DNA of 64,000 bases from DATAOG01 sp963753685 (GTDB lineage Bacteria; Pseudomonadota; Alphaproteobacteria; Geminicoccales; Geminicoccaceae). Under the pieces are notes generated by a model that worked only from the letters and a program-made list of their open reading frames with translations, made no database searches and was not told the origin of the DNA. Positions 28,147-37,217 of the stretch are shown here, in pieces. How positions within the stretch are numbered: the first letter of the stretch is position 1; every line of letters begins with the position of its first letter. Where the stretch lies: assembly GCA_963753685.1 (NCBI GenBank), contig CAVWDE010000030.1, positions 1-64,000 of the forward strand. The letters run 5' to 3'. The translations under genes and the position numbers were made by a program.

Positions 28147-28385
28147 AGCAGCTCCTCGCCGACCGGCGGAACGTCGAACGATTCCGGCTGATTGTCCGGC
28201 GTCATCTGGTCGATCAGCTCGGCCAGCCGGTAACGTGGCCGGGCAGCACGGATCTCCAGTCGATCCCCCTTGATCACCAGCTCGACCGGCTCGCCCGCCT
28301 GCACGCCCAGACTCCGCGCGGCCGCCCGCGGCAAGCGGATGGCGAGGCTGTTGCCCCAACGTGACACCTGCGCCCGCATGATCAT
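28143..28385 (-). CDS. mazE: MazE/AbrB-type antitoxin
   Basis: 80-residue antitoxin. The N-terminal swapped-hairpin DNA-binding domain is recognised by VSRWGNSLAIRLPRAAARSLG; the acidic C-terminal tail (QPESFDVPPVGEE) would wrap and block the MazF dimer. It begins at ATG 28383-28385 (an ATG two codons later is also possible). It precedes and overlaps mazF. A palindrome 12 bp upstream is a likely autoregulatory operator. Confidence 0.9.
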   Translation of the reverse strand: MIMRAQVSRWGNSLAIRLPRAAARSLGVQAGEPVELVIKGDRLEIRAARPRYRLAELIDQMTPDNQPESFDVPPVGEELL

Positions 28386-28396
28386 TCTCCGAATGT

Positions 28397-28413
28397 GATC
28401 TACAACGTAGATC
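28397..28413. promoter_or_regulatory. Candidate MazE operator palindrome
   Basis: GATCTAC-AAC-GTAGATC: perfect 7-bp arms with a 3-bp spacer, 12 bp upstream of the antitoxin start. MazE-type antitoxins usually repress their own promoter through such palindromes. Position and symmetry are seen; function is inferred. Confidence 0.6.
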
Positions 28414-28511
28414 TAGAGCGATCAGGCTTCAAGCCGGTTATCGGGCAGCTCAACAGAACGGCCGGCCTCCGTGAGAAGGCCGGCCGGATCGGAGGGCGGT
28501 GGCAAGGGTGC

Positions 28512-30134
28512 TCAGGAAGGCCGGAGGTCCGGGCGGATGCCGGGGATCAGGGTCCGGATCCGATAGAGGCCGGTGCGTGCGGTCATGTAGAGGGTGCGGC
28601 CGTCGGCATCGCCCCAGGCGAAGTTGGCCGGCAGCTCGGGCGCCTTGATCGTACCGAGATGCTTGCCGTCCGGCGACAGGACCCAGGCGCCGCCCGGGCC
28701 GGAGACGAACAGGTCGCCGGCCTGGTCGACCTTGAGGCCGTCGAGCGCCTGCTCGCCAGGCTCCGCGGTCATGTCGTAGAACACCGTGCCCTGACCGAGG
28801 CGGCCATCGGCCATGACCGGGTAGCGCATCACCACCTTCTTGGCCGTATCCCAGTTGGTGACGTAGAGGAACTGCTCGTCCGGCGAGAACGCGATGCCGT
28901 TCGGCCCGGCGAGGTCGGTCGCCTCGAGCCGGAGCTGGCCGCCCTGCCAGGAGAACACGCCGGAATAGGGCAGCTCCTTGGCCGGGTCCTCGAAGAACTT
29001 CGGCAGGCCGAACGGCGGGTCGGTGAAATAGAGCGTGCCGTCGGATCGGTAGACCAGGTCGTTCGGGCTGTTCAGGCGCTTGCCCTGGTAGCGGTCGGCG
29101 AGCACGGCCAGGACGCCGTTCTTCTCGAGCCGGACGACCCGGCGGTTGCCGTGCTGATCGATCGTGAGCCGGCCCTCGGGGTCGAAGGTCAGACCGTTCG
29201 AGCCGGGCTGGCCGTAGCGGCCGATGTCGGTGCCAGCGTAGCCGCTGTTGGCGCGGAAGACCGAGATGCCGTCGTCCGCGCTCCAGCGGTAGATGACGTT
29301 CTGGTTCGGGTCGCTGAACAGGAGCGAGCCCTCGGGGTCCCAGACCGGCCCCTCGCCGAAGGTGAGCCCCTCGGCCACCTTCTCGATCCGGGCCTCGGCC
29401 GGCAGGATGGCATCGAGCGCCGGATCGAGCCGGACGATCTCGCCGACTGCTGGCAGGGTCTTGGGCGCATAGAAGTCGAGCGCCGCCGAACGGACCCAAA
29501 TGTAGTTCGCCGGCGGATTGGAGAGCGGCCCGTTGATCCCGAACACCGCGATCTGGAACTGCTGGCCAGGCTGGACGTTGCGCCCCAGCACGACCCGGTT
29601 GGGCGCATTGTAGCCCTTGATCGTGGCCCCGCCGCTCTGGCCGAGCGGATAGTGCAGCCGGCCGTCGACCCAGACCTCGGCATAGTCGTCGACCACGATC
29701 TCGAACACGAGCGTCGATCCGGTCGGATCGAAGGCGCCGATCTTCTCGGGCACGGTCACCTTGGTGCGGTACCAGTTGAAGGCGAGCCGGCCGGTCGAGC
29801 GGCGCGCCTCGAGCGTGGTCGGATCCAGCACCGCCCAGCTCGAATCGTCGAAGTTGGCGGCGCCCGCCTTGGGCTCGATGTCCTGGGTCCTGATCGGCGG
29901 GCCGCTCGGCTTCATGTCGGCGCCGGCGGCGTTGAAGTCGACCTCGACGATCTTAGCATCGTTGTAGCGCCAGGTGCCCTGGACCAGGGCGACACCGTCC
30001 GCGGTCCGCAGGTCGACGATCGCTTCCGGCTTGCCTTCGGGGGTCGCGAGCGACACCGGGCCGGCGTCCGCCGCCACGGTGCCGAGGAAAAGGGTCGCCG
30101 CGACAGCGACGACCCCGGAGCGGATGCTGCTCAT
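28512..30134 (-). CDS. Exported SMP-30/gluconolactonase-family protein with extra N-terminal domain
   Basis: 540-residue secreted protein. The signal peptide (AVAATLFLGTVAADA) is followed by about 210 residues of beta-rich sequence that could be a carbohydrate-binding-like sandwich (VVDDYAEVWVDGRLHY). The C-terminal half is a six-bladed SMP-30 propeller: GEGPVWDPEG holds the first metal Glu, NSPNDLVYRSDG the Asn, and LDGLKVDQAG the Asp. The family hydrolyses sugar lactones or related esters using a divalent metal. The ATG at 30132-30134 overlaps the stop of the GlcG-cupin gene (ATGA), and GGGAGA lies upstream. Third gene of an exported trio. Confidence 0.88.
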   Translation of the reverse strand: MSSIRSGVVAVAATLFLGTVAADAGPVSLATPEGKPEAIVDLRTADGVALVQGTWRYNDAKIVEVDFNAAGADMKPSGPPIRTQDIEPKAGAANFDDSSWAVLDPTTLEARRSTGRLAFNWYRTKVTVPEKIGAFDPTGSTLVFEIVVDDYAEVWVDGRLHYPLGQSGGATIKGYNAPNRVVLGRNVQPGQQFQIAVFGINGPLSNPPANYIWVRSAALDFYAPKTLPAVGEIVRLDPALDAILPAEARIEKVAEGLTFGEGPVWDPEGSLLFSDPNQNVIYRWSADDGISVFRANSGYAGTDIGRYGQPGSNGLTFDPEGRLTIDQHGNRRVVRLEKNGVLAVLADRYQGKRLNSPNDLVYRSDGTLYFTDPPFGLPKFFEDPAKELPYSGVFSWQGGQLRLEATDLAGPNGIAFSPDEQFLYVTNWDTAKKVVMRYPVMADGRLGQGTVFYDMTAEPGEQALDGLKVDQAGDLFVSGPGGAWVLSPDGKHLGTIKAPELPANFAWGDADGRTLYMTARTGLYRIRTLIPGIRPDLRPS

Positions 30135-31027
30135 GAAACGTCTCCCTTGGGCGCGATCGGCTTCACGACGAAATAGAGGAGCGGCGCCTGGACGGCCTTG
30201 AACCAGTGCGGTACGCCGTTTGGGATCACCACGACATCGCCGGCCGCGAGCTCGTGGGTCTCGCCACCCTCGATCGAAGTGCCCCGGATCTGGCCGGGCT
30301 CGGTCTCCTTGGGGTCGATCGCGGTGCCGCCGGTGACCAGGGTGGCCGCACCCTCGACCACGTAGATGACATCGGTCTCCCACAGGTGGACCTCGGCCTG
30401 GCCCGGCTCGTCGCGCCGGCTCGGATTGACGTCGTAGCCCGGCACCTGGAGCAGCGGCTCGCCCCTGGCGAATGCGGCTTTCACGGTCTCGCGGTCGAAA
30501 TAGCTGACCTCGGCCGCCGGCTTCGGCGCGGTGCCGGCCAGGGTCGGCTCGACCGCGGCCGCCGCGAGCGTCGCGATCTGGTTGTCCTGGGCGGCGCTCA
30601 TCGCCCCGCTGACGCCGACCGCGCCGATCACCTGATTGTCGATCACGATCGGCACGCCGCCCTGGAGCGGCGTGAAGTCCGGCTGCGGCGGCAGGCCGAC
30701 CATGGCGGTCCGGCCTTTGTTGATCGAGTCCTCGAAGAACGAGGTCGGCTTCTTGAACAGCGCGGCGGTGCGCGCCTTGCCGACCGAGATGTCGGCGCCG
30801 GCGGCGAAGGTGCCATCGAGGCGCTCGAGCGCCACGACGTGGCCGCCCGCGTCGACCACCGCGATCGCACCGCCGGCGTGGTTGCGCCTCGCCTCGGCCA
30901 CGGCCGCGGCGATCACGCGCCGGGCGGCCTCCAGCGTCAGCCCTTTCTGATCGACCACCTGGGCGTGCGCCGCCCCGGCGGTCAGCAGGAGCGCCATCGC
31001 TCCCACAAGTCTTGCGACATGTTGCAT
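30131..31027 (-). CDS. Exported GlcG/HbpS heme-binding domain fused to a cupin
   Basis: 298-residue protein with a signal peptide ending AHA. Residues about 25-165 form a GlcG/HbpS domain (LTLEAARRVIAAAVAEAR, GGAIAVVDAGGHVVALERLDG, GGVPIVIDNQVIGAVGVSGA), a fold known to bind heme or small ligands. Residues about 185-295 form a cupin (VHLWETDVIYVVEGAATLV, then ELAAGDVVVIPNGVPHWFK), though the first His of motif 1 is the only clear one. Fusion of these two domains is unusual. It is coupled to the SMP-30 gene downstream and lies 50 bp after a spondin-domain gene. Confidence 0.85.
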   Translation of the reverse strand: MQHVARLVGAMALLLTAGAAHAQVVDQKGLTLEAARRVIAAAVAEARRNHAGGAIAVVDAGGHVVALERLDGTFAAGADISVGKARTAALFKKPTSFFEDSINKGRTAMVGLPPQPDFTPLQGGVPIVIDNQVIGAVGVSGAMSAAQDNQIATLAAAAVEPTLAGTAPKPAAEVSYFDRETVKAAFARGEPLLQVPGYDVNPSRRDEPGQAEVHLWETDVIYVVEGAATLVTGGTAIDPKETEPGQIRGTSIEGGETHELAAGDVVVIPNGVPHWFKAVQAPLLYFVVKPIAPKGDVS

Positions 31028-31077
31028 CGGTCCAATCCCTGATGTCTGAGAGGCCCGCGAGCGCGGCTCGGCTGCGC

Positions 31078-31785
31078 TCAGCTGCTCTTGGCGGTGCTGA
31101 TCGTGACCCGGATCACCTCGGCGACCGGCGGATAGGCGAAGGTGTCGCGCACGGGCGCGACGGTCGCGTGCTCGAGTTCGCCCTGGCGCCAGGTGTTCGG
31201 ATCCTGACGCGGGCCCTGATCGGGGCCGATGCCGGGCACCTGATTGACCTCGGTGCCGGCGTCGAACAGCACGACCTCGACCGCCCGCTCGCCCATCATC
31301 GGCTTGCCGCTCTTGTCGAACAGCGCGACGTCGCCGCCCTTGGGCGCGTAGAAGCAGTCGTTCGACTGACCGAACATGGTCGCGAAGGTGAGCATGTCGC
31401 CGGGCTTCGCCTGGATCGTGAAGGTGTCGGTGCGCTGGAACATGACGACCTGGCTGACGCCCTTGGCTTTCTTCATCGCGGCGATCGCGTCCTCGGGCTG
31501 GCCCGCCTCGGCGATCCGCTGCAGCTCCTCGCGCGCGGGCTTGCCGCTCGTGAACAGGGGGTTGGCGCCCTGATGAACGAGCGCGATACCAGGCGAGATC
31601 GGCGCCTTGGTGGCGCTGCCGTCGGGCAGCTTCAGCGTATGGTCGGTGGTCAGCTGCTCGACCGTGACCGTGAACGTCATCGCATTGCCGGCCTCGGCCG
31701 GCAGTGCGAAGCCGGGACCGGCGACCAGAGCCAGCGCCGAAACGCCGCTCAGGAGCCGGAGGCCCCGCAGGAATCCACCCATCAT
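31078..31785 (-). CDS. Exported spondin-domain protein
   Basis: 235-residue secreted protein. The signal peptide ends around ALPAEA; the mature part has the bacterial spondin_N pattern (MTFTVTVEQLTTDHTL, ISPGIALVHQG, MLTFATMFGQSNDCFYAP, VVLFDAGTEVNQVPG). The MFGQSND segment is particularly typical. Function in bacteria is not established; the eukaryotic domain mediates extracellular adhesion. An AAGGAAAGGG purine run precedes tandem ATGs. Presumed first gene of the trio. Confidence 0.82.
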   Translation of the reverse strand: MMGGFLRGLRLLSGVSALALVAGPGFALPAEAGNAMTFTVTVEQLTTDHTLKLPDGSATKAPISPGIALVHQGANPLFTSGKPAREELQRIAEAGQPEDAIAAMKKAKGVSQVVMFQRTDTFTIQAKPGDMLTFATMFGQSNDCFYAPKGGDVALFDKSGKPMMGERAVEVVLFDAGTEVNQVPGIGPDQGPRQDPNTWRQGELEHATVAPVRDTFAYPPVAEVIRVTISTAKSS

Positions 31786-31935
31786 TGACTTGCCCTTTCC
31801 TTGACCTCGACTGCCGACCCCATGTCGGCTTCAGGCAAGACTAGGCGGGCCGAGCAATGACGGCTCATGCCGCTTCTTTATGGTTTTGATGCTCCGGCGC
31901 CGGAGGGTGGTTCGGAGCGCGGCCTCGGGTGGACC

Positions 31936-32787
31936 TCAGAGACGGTAGAAGCCGATCGCCGTGTCGCGGAACAGGCTGCGCAACTCGCCGGCCGAGCAGC
32001 CGGCGGTGACCCAGTCGAGAATCGCGACCCAGTCGGGGTAGCGGTGGGTCTGCTCCGAGACCGGCCAGTCGGCGCCGTACATCAGGCGCTCGAAGCCGAA
32101 GCACGCGATCACGTGGTCGAGATAGGGGCGCAGCTGGTCGCGGGTCCAATGGTCGTGATCGGCCTCTGTGATCACGCCCGAAAGCTTGCACCAGACATTA
32201 GGAAGCGCTGACAACTCTTTGATATGAGTGCGCCATGGTTCCATTCCGCCCTCCCGGATCGGCGGCTTGCCGATGTGGTCGAGGACGATCCGGACCTCGG
32301 GGCACTGGCGGACCAGCGTGATCGCATCCGCGAGCTGCCAGTGCTTGACGCAGAGATCGAAGGCGAGATCGAAGCGGGGCAGCAGCTTCACGCCCTCAAT
32401 GAAGCCCGGGCGCAGGCAGAAGCCCGGCTCGCTCTCGACCTCGATCAGGCGCCGGATGCTGCGGGTGATCGCATGCGCTGCGAGCTTCTCGAGATCGGGC
32501 GTGACCGCGGCGCCGTGCTCGAGCGGCGCGGCCGCGACCATGCCCTGGAGACGCGGGTCGCGCTCGGCGAGGCCGGCGACGTAGGAGGCCTCCTGGAGAT
32601 GCTGGCCAGGGTCCACCCAGACCTCGACGAACACGATCTTCTCGACCTCGACCGGCCCGCGCGCGCGATCGAACTCGGCCAGCTCATGCGCTCCTTCGAG
32701 CACGGGATTGCCCCGCATCCAGGAATAGCGGAACCGGCCCGGGTCGTAGAGGTGGACGTGGCTGTCGACGATCGGGAAGTCGGGCAT
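31936..32787 (-). CDS. Amidohydrolase-family metal-dependent lactonase (L-fuconolactonase/PDC-hydrolase type)
   Basis: 283-residue TIM-barrel hydrolase. DSHVHLYD at the N-terminus gives the HxH metal motif, VLDHIGKPP and MYGADWPV the later barrel ligands. Members hydrolyse sugar lactones, 2-pyrone-4,6-dicarboxylate or related compounds. The frame is intact from ATG 32785-32787. It is divergent from the YaiI gene and not clearly part of an operon; together with the nearby SMP-30 protein it suggests lactone turnover. Confidence 0.87.
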   Translation of the reverse strand: MPDFPIVDSHVHLYDPGRFRYSWMRGNPVLEGAHELAEFDRARGPVEVEKIVFVEVWVDPGQHLQEASYVAGLAERDPRLQGMVAAAPLEHGAAVTPDLEKLAAHAITRSIRRLIEVESEPGFCLRPGFIEGVKLLPRFDLAFDLCVKHWQLADAITLVRQCPEVRIVLDHIGKPPIREGGMEPWRTHIKELSALPNVWCKLSGVITEADHDHWTRDQLRPYLDHVIACFGFERLMYGADWPVSEQTHRYPDWVAILDWVTAGCSAGELRSLFRDTAIGFYRL

Positions 32788-32887
32788 CTTTTTGACTTTC
32801 AGGGCATTGCTTGCGTGGTCCGCGACTGTGGCGCAAGCTTCCCGGAGCCGTCAATGGGCGGCCCGCAACGGCCAGGAGACGCATCCT

Positions 32888-33343
32888 CTGCTCGAGATCT
32901 ACGTCGATGCCGACGGCTGCCCGGTCAAGGACGAGGTCTACCGGGTCGCCGGCCGCTACGGCCTCCGGGTCCGGGTGGTCGCGAACGACTGGCTGCGGGT
33001 GCCGGACGATCCGCTCGTCACTCGAGTGACGGTCAGCGAAGGGCTCGACCGCGCCGACGACTGGATCGCCGAGCGGATCGGTCCGGGTGACATCGCGGTC
33101 ACGGCCGACGTGCCACTCGCCGCTCGGTGCGTCAAGCGGGGCGCGCGCGCGATCGCGCCCAATGGCCGGGCATTCACGGAGGCGTCGATCGGAAGTGACC
33201 TCGCCAGTCGCAACCTGATGACGGCGCTGCGCGAGGCGGGCACGATCCGGGGCGGCGGCCGGCCGTTCACCAGGCAGGACCGCTCGCGGTTCCTGGGTGC
33301 GCTCGATCATGCCATCCAGGCGATCCGGCGTACCGGAAGCTGA
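32888..33343 (+). CDS. YaiI/YqxD (DUF188) family protein
   Basis: About 152 residues of a PIN/NYN-like fold. IYVDADGCPVKDEVYRVA opens the domain, VTADVPLAARCVKRGA and AFTEASIGSDLASRNLM complete it, and the C-terminus has GRPFTRQDRSRF. The usual family start (M-x-IYVDAD) would fall at a CTG (32888-32890) with AGGAGA eight bases upstream. A GTG at 32831 and a TTG at 32792 are alternative in-frame starts. Predicted nuclease-like role, unproven in the family. Confidence 0.85.
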   Translation: MLEIYVDADGCPVKDEVYRVAGRYGLRVRVVANDWLRVPDDPLVTRVTVSEGLDRADDWIAERIGPGDIAVTADVPLAARCVKRGARAIAPNGRAFTEASIGSDLASRNLMTALREAGTIRGGGRPFTRQDRSRFLGALDHAIQAIRRTGS

Positions 33344-33433
33344 GCTGGCGATACTGTCGGTCGCGGCCGGTGTTGGCAGTTGGACGGCTTTGGTGCTTAG
33401 TGGGGGCGGGCAAGGAGCGGGCGAAGAGAACGT

Positions 33434-34288
33434 ATGGGCGACGAGAGACTGCAGCCGCGGCGCAACCTCCTGTTCGTGCCCGGGACCCGGCCGGACCGGT
33501 TTCCAAAGGCGCTCGCGGCCGGCCCGGACATGGTCACGGTCGACCTCGAGGATGCGGTCATTCCGCCCCACAAGGACGAGGCGCGGGCGCTGACGATGCC
33601 GTTGTTCGACGGCACCGACGACGGCATCGAGCGGGTGGTCCGGATCAATGGCGTGCGTACGCCGTTCGGGCTCAAGGATTTGCTGGCGATCATCGAGCAT
33701 CCGACGCCGCCCGAGGGCATCATGCTGCCCAAGGTCGAGTCCGCGGACGAGATCCGGATCGTCGCCACGCTCCTCGAGCGGGCGGCGCGCCCGGTCAACC
33801 TGCACGTGATCATCGAGAGCAATCCCGGGCTCGACCAGGTCCAGGTGATCGCAGGTGCCTCGCCGTCGATCCGATCGCTGCTGTTCGGTGCGGTCGACAT
33901 GGCGGCCGAGCTCGGCTCGGCGATGGATTTCACATCCATGCTCTATGCCCGAAGCCGGGTCGTGCACGCGGCGGCCCGGTACGGTCTGGATGTGATCGAC
34001 GTGCCCTATCTGGACCTCGCGGACGAGGTGGGCCTGCTCGAAGAGTGTCGGCGGGTGCAGGCTCTGGGCTTCACCGGCAAGGCCGCGATCCACCCGAAGC
34101 AGCTGCCGGTGATCAATGGCGTGTTCACCCCAGATCCTGGGCGCATCGCCTACGCCAAGAAGGTGATCGCGGCGTTCGAGGCGGCGCCCGATGGCCTGGT
34201 CGTGGTCGACGGCAAGCTGATCGAGATCCCGATCGTCCGGATCGCCAAACGGACGCTCGCGGTCGCCGACGCCATCGGCCGGGCGTGA
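33434..34288 (+). CDS. CoA-ester lyase of the CitE/Mcl family
   Basis: 284-residue TIM-barrel lyase that cleaves a malyl-, citramalyl- or beta-methylmalyl-CoA-type ester into acetyl-CoA and a 2-oxo acid. RRNLLFVPGTRPDRFPKA opens it, DLEDAVIPPHKDEAR carries a catalytic acidic pair, GAVDMAAELGSAM the metal region, and GKAAIHPKQLPVI the CoA end. First gene of a plus-strand operon with MaoC, acyl-CoA dehydrogenase, two CoA-transferases and an SDR. The CitE-MaoC-dehydrogenase order resembles the mycobacterial Rv2498c-Rv2500c cluster (from memory). Confidence 0.9.
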   Translation: MGDERLQPRRNLLFVPGTRPDRFPKALAAGPDMVTVDLEDAVIPPHKDEARALTMPLFDGTDDGIERVVRINGVRTPFGLKDLLAIIEHPTPPEGIMLPKVESADEIRIVATLLERAARPVNLHVIIESNPGLDQVQVIAGASPSIRSLLFGAVDMAAELGSAMDFTSMLYARSRVVHAAARYGLDVIDVPYLDLADEVGLLEECRRVQALGFTGKAAIHPKQLPVINGVFTPDPGRIAYAKKVIAAFEAAPDGLVVVDGKLIEIPIVRIAKRTLAVADAIGRA

Positions 34289-34300
34289 GGGACAGAGCCC

Positions 34301-34839
34301 ATGGTGGCGGCCGCTGTTCGAGTCGGGGACAAACGCTATCGGGAGTCCTACGGCCGCTATTTCGAGGACTTCGCGGTCGGCGACATCTACGAGCACCGGC
34401 CCGGCCGGACCATCACCGAGGCCGACAACACCTGGTTCACGCTCCTGACCATGAACCAGCACCCGCTGCACTTCGATCGCGAGTACGCGCGCCACACCGA
34501 GTTCGGCCAGCCGATCGTCAACAGCGCGCTGACGCTCGCCGTGGTCACCGGCATGAGCGTCTCGGACGTCAGCCAGAAGGCGATCGCGAATCTCGGCTGG
34601 ACCGACATCGTCATGCCGGCGCCGGTCTTCAACGGCGACACGCTGTACGCGGAATCCGAGGTCCTGGAGAAGCGCGAATCGCGCTCGCGCCCGACCCAGG
34701 GCATCGTCACGATCGCAGACCCGCGCCCACAAGGCCGACGGCACGCCTGGTCATGAGCTTCAAGCGGACCATGCTGATCCCCAAGCGCGGCCACGCGGTC
34801 GAGGACCAGATCCTGGCGATCGACCAGCCCGAGGTCTGA
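34301..34839 (+). pseudogene. MaoC-family hot-dog hydratase with two frame changes
   Basis: Hydratase of about 178 residues, likely adding water to an enoyl- or mesaconyl/itaconyl-CoA. GRTITEADNTWFTLLTMNQHPLHFD carries the MaoC catalytic Asp and His (quoted in part: MNQHPLHFD). Reading is intact to VTI near 34714; an extra G at 34715 and an extra C at 34746 then shift the frame twice. Removing them gives QTRAHKADGTLVMSFKR and a natural end at 34839. The intact core and exact recoverability suggest sequence error or very recent mutation. It lies 12 bp after the CitE-type lyase. Confidence 0.85.
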
Positions 34840-34845
34840 GCGATC

Positions 34846-36004
34846 ATGTCCGAGGCCCTCAGCGACGCCGACGAGCGCCAGCTCCTGGACGCGATCGAGC
34901 GCTGGCTCGAGCGCGAGGTGCGCCCGCGGGTGATGGAGCTGGAGCGGTCGGATGCCTGTCCGGCCGAGCTGGTCGCGCAGATGAAGGCGTTCGGCCTGTT
35001 CGGCGCGACCATCGCCCCCGACTATGGCGGGCTCGGCCTCCCGGTCCTGACCTATGCCCGGATCGTGGCCCGGATCGCCGAGGTCTGGATCGCGCTGCCC
35101 GGCTATTTCAACACCCACCTGATCATGGCCGAGATCGTGCAACGCTTCGGCACCGAGGCGCAGCAGGAGCGCTTCCTGCCACGCTTTGCAACCGGCGAGC
35201 TCAGGGGCGGCCTCGCGCTCACCGAGGCCGACGGCGGCACCGATCTGCAGGCGATCCGGACCCGCGCCGTGCGCCGAGGGCGATCGCTATGTCGTCAACG
35301 GCGCCAAGACCTGGATCACCAACGGCATCGGCGGCTCGTGCTTTGCGCTCCTGGTCAAGACCGACCCCGCAGCCGAGCCCCGCCACCGGGGCATGTCGCT
35401 CTTCCTGGCCGAGAAGGGCCCGGGCTTCCGGGTCGGGCGCCGGCTGGAAAAACTCGGCTACCACGGCATCGAGTCCGCCGAGCTGTTTTTCGAGGATTAT
35501 GCGGTCCCCGCCGACTGCCTGATCGGCGGCATCGAGGGCCAGGGCTTCGCCCAGGTCATGGCCGGGCTCGAGCTCGGGCGGATCAACGTCGCCGCGCGCG
35601 GCGTCGGCCTCGCCAAGGCGGCGCTCGATGATTCGCTCCGCTATGCGCAACTCCGAAAAACCTTCGGCAAGCCGATCTGCGAGCATCAGGCGATCCAGCT
35701 CAAGCTCGCCGAGATGGCGACCCGCACCGAGGCCGCGCGTCTGCTCACGGAGTCGGCGGCTCAGGCCTACGACCGTGGCGAGCGCGTCGATCTCGCCGCC
35801 GGCATGGCCAAGTATTTCGCCTCCGAAGCAGCGCTCGAGAACAGCCTGGAGGCGATGCGCATCCACGGCGCCGCCGGCTACTCGAAGGCCTACCCGATCG
35901 AGCGCTACTACCGCGACGCGCCCTTGCTCTGCATCGGCGAGGGCACCAACGAGATCCAGCGGCTCGTCATCGCCAAGCAGCTGCTGGCCCGAAACCCGGT
36001 TTAG
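34846..36004 (+). pseudogene. Acyl-CoA dehydrogenase with one inserted base
   Basis: FAD enzyme of about 385 residues that forms an alpha-beta double bond in an acyl-CoA. The first 145 codons run from MSEALSDADERQ to GGLALTEADGGTD. One extra C at 35274-35275 breaks the frame; removing it joins VREGDRYVVNGAKTWITNG. The catalytic glutamate lies in CIGEGTNEIQR near the C-terminus, and LRKTFGKPICEHQAIQ is typical. Everything downstream of the indel is open to 36004, so a functional gene with a base-call error is plausible. Seven bases separate it from the preceding MaoC gene. Confidence 0.88.
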
Positions 36005-36020
36005 GAGGGCGGTCCACCCG

Positions 36021-37208
36021 ATGAGCCTACCCCTGGAAGGGTTGCGGATACTCGCGGTCGAGCAGTATGGCGCCGGGCCGTATGGCACGACCCATCTGGC
36101 CGACATGGGCGCCGAGGTGATCAAGCTCGAGCACCGGGCCAGCGGCGGCGACATGGCGCGCGGCGTCGGGCCTTATTTTTTAGGCGATTACGACAGTCAG
36201 TTCTATCAAAGCTTGAACCGGAACAAGAAGTCGCTGACGGTCGATCTCAAGCATCCCAAGGGACGGGAAATCCTGGAAAAGCTGGTCGCGCGCGCCGATG
36301 GCCTGTTCGGCAATCTGCGCGGCGATCAGCCGGAGAAGCTCAGGCTGCGGTATGCCGACCTCGCGGCCGTGAACCCCCGGATCGTCTGCGCCCATCTCTC
36401 CGCCTACGGCAACGACGGCTCGCGCAAGGGCTGGCCGGGCTACGACTATCTGGTCCAGGCGGAGTGCGGCTTTTTGGAACTGACCGGCGAGCCCGGCGGG
36501 CCGCCCGCGCGGTTCGGGCTCTCGATGGTCGACTTCATGACCGGCATGACCGCGGCGTTTGCCTTGATGTGCGGCCTGCATGCGGCGCGCGCGACCGGGA
36601 TCGGCCGCGACGTCGAGGTCAGCCTGTTCGACGTTGCGCTGCACCAGCTGAGCTATCCGGCCGCCTGGTACCTGAACGAGGGCCTGGTCACGACGCGCCT
36701 GCCGCGCTCGGCGCATCCTTACCTGGTGCCTTCGCAGCTCTACCGGACCAAGGACGGCTGGATCTTCTTCATGTGCCAGACCCAGCGGTTCTGGGAGCTG
36801 CTCTGCGAGCGGATCGGCCGGCCCGAGCTGATCCTCGACCCCGATTACCGCGACCAGGCCGCCCGCCACGCCAACCGCGACCGGTTGACCGAGGTCCTCG
36901 ACGCGGCGCTCGCCTCCAGAACGACGGCCGCATGGGTCGAGGTCCTGGGAGGTGCGGTGCCCTGCGCACCTGTCTATGACCTGAAGGCGGCGCTCGACAA
37001 CCCGTTCGTCGCCGAGCGGGGCGGCGTCCAGACCCTCGATCATCCGGACAAGCCGGGCTTCAAGCTGGTCGCGAGCCCGATCCGGATGGGGGCGGAGGTG
37101 CCGGCCCGCCCGGCGCCGAAGCTCGGTCAGGACACCGACGATTTGCTTCGCGAGCTCGGCTACGCGGCCGCCGAGATCGAGGCGCTGCGCCGGGCCGGCG
37201 TGGTCTGA
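36021..37208 (+). CDS. CaiB/BaiF-type (family III) CoA-transferase, copy 1
   Basis: 395-residue enzyme that moves CoA between carboxylic acids through an enzyme-bound acyl intermediate. The catalytic Asp is expected in GLSMVDFMTGM near residue 170. Typical are LRILAVEQYGAGPYGTTHLADMGAEVIKLE and LRYADLAAVNPRIVCAHLSAYG. AGGAGGG stands 16 bases before the ATG at 36021. It follows the dehydrogenase by 16 bp and precedes a second transferase by 9 bp, so a heteromeric or paired function is possible. Confidence 0.93.
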   Translation: MSLPLEGLRILAVEQYGAGPYGTTHLADMGAEVIKLEHRASGGDMARGVGPYFLGDYDSQFYQSLNRNKKSLTVDLKHPKGREILEKLVARADGLFGNLRGDQPEKLRLRYADLAAVNPRIVCAHLSAYGNDGSRKGWPGYDYLVQAECGFLELTGEPGGPPARFGLSMVDFMTGMTAAFALMCGLHAARATGIGRDVEVSLFDVALHQLSYPAAWYLNEGLVTTRLPRSAHPYLVPSQLYRTKDGWIFFMCQTQRFWELLCERIGRPELILDPDYRDQAARHANRDRLTEVLDAALASRTTAAWVEVLGGAVPCAPVYDLKAALDNPFVAERGGVQTLDHPDKPGFKLVASPIRMGAEVPARPAPKLGQDTDDLLRELGYAAAEIEALRRAGVV

Positions 37209-37217
37209 GCGCGCGCC

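Noticed and set aside
28395..30176. 593-codon plus-strand frame
   Set aside because: Antisense to the SMP-30 gene, with no ribosome-binding site or domain.
32684..34744. 686-codon minus-strand frame
   Set aside because: Antisense to the YaiI, CoA-lyase and MaoC genes; no homology is recognisable.
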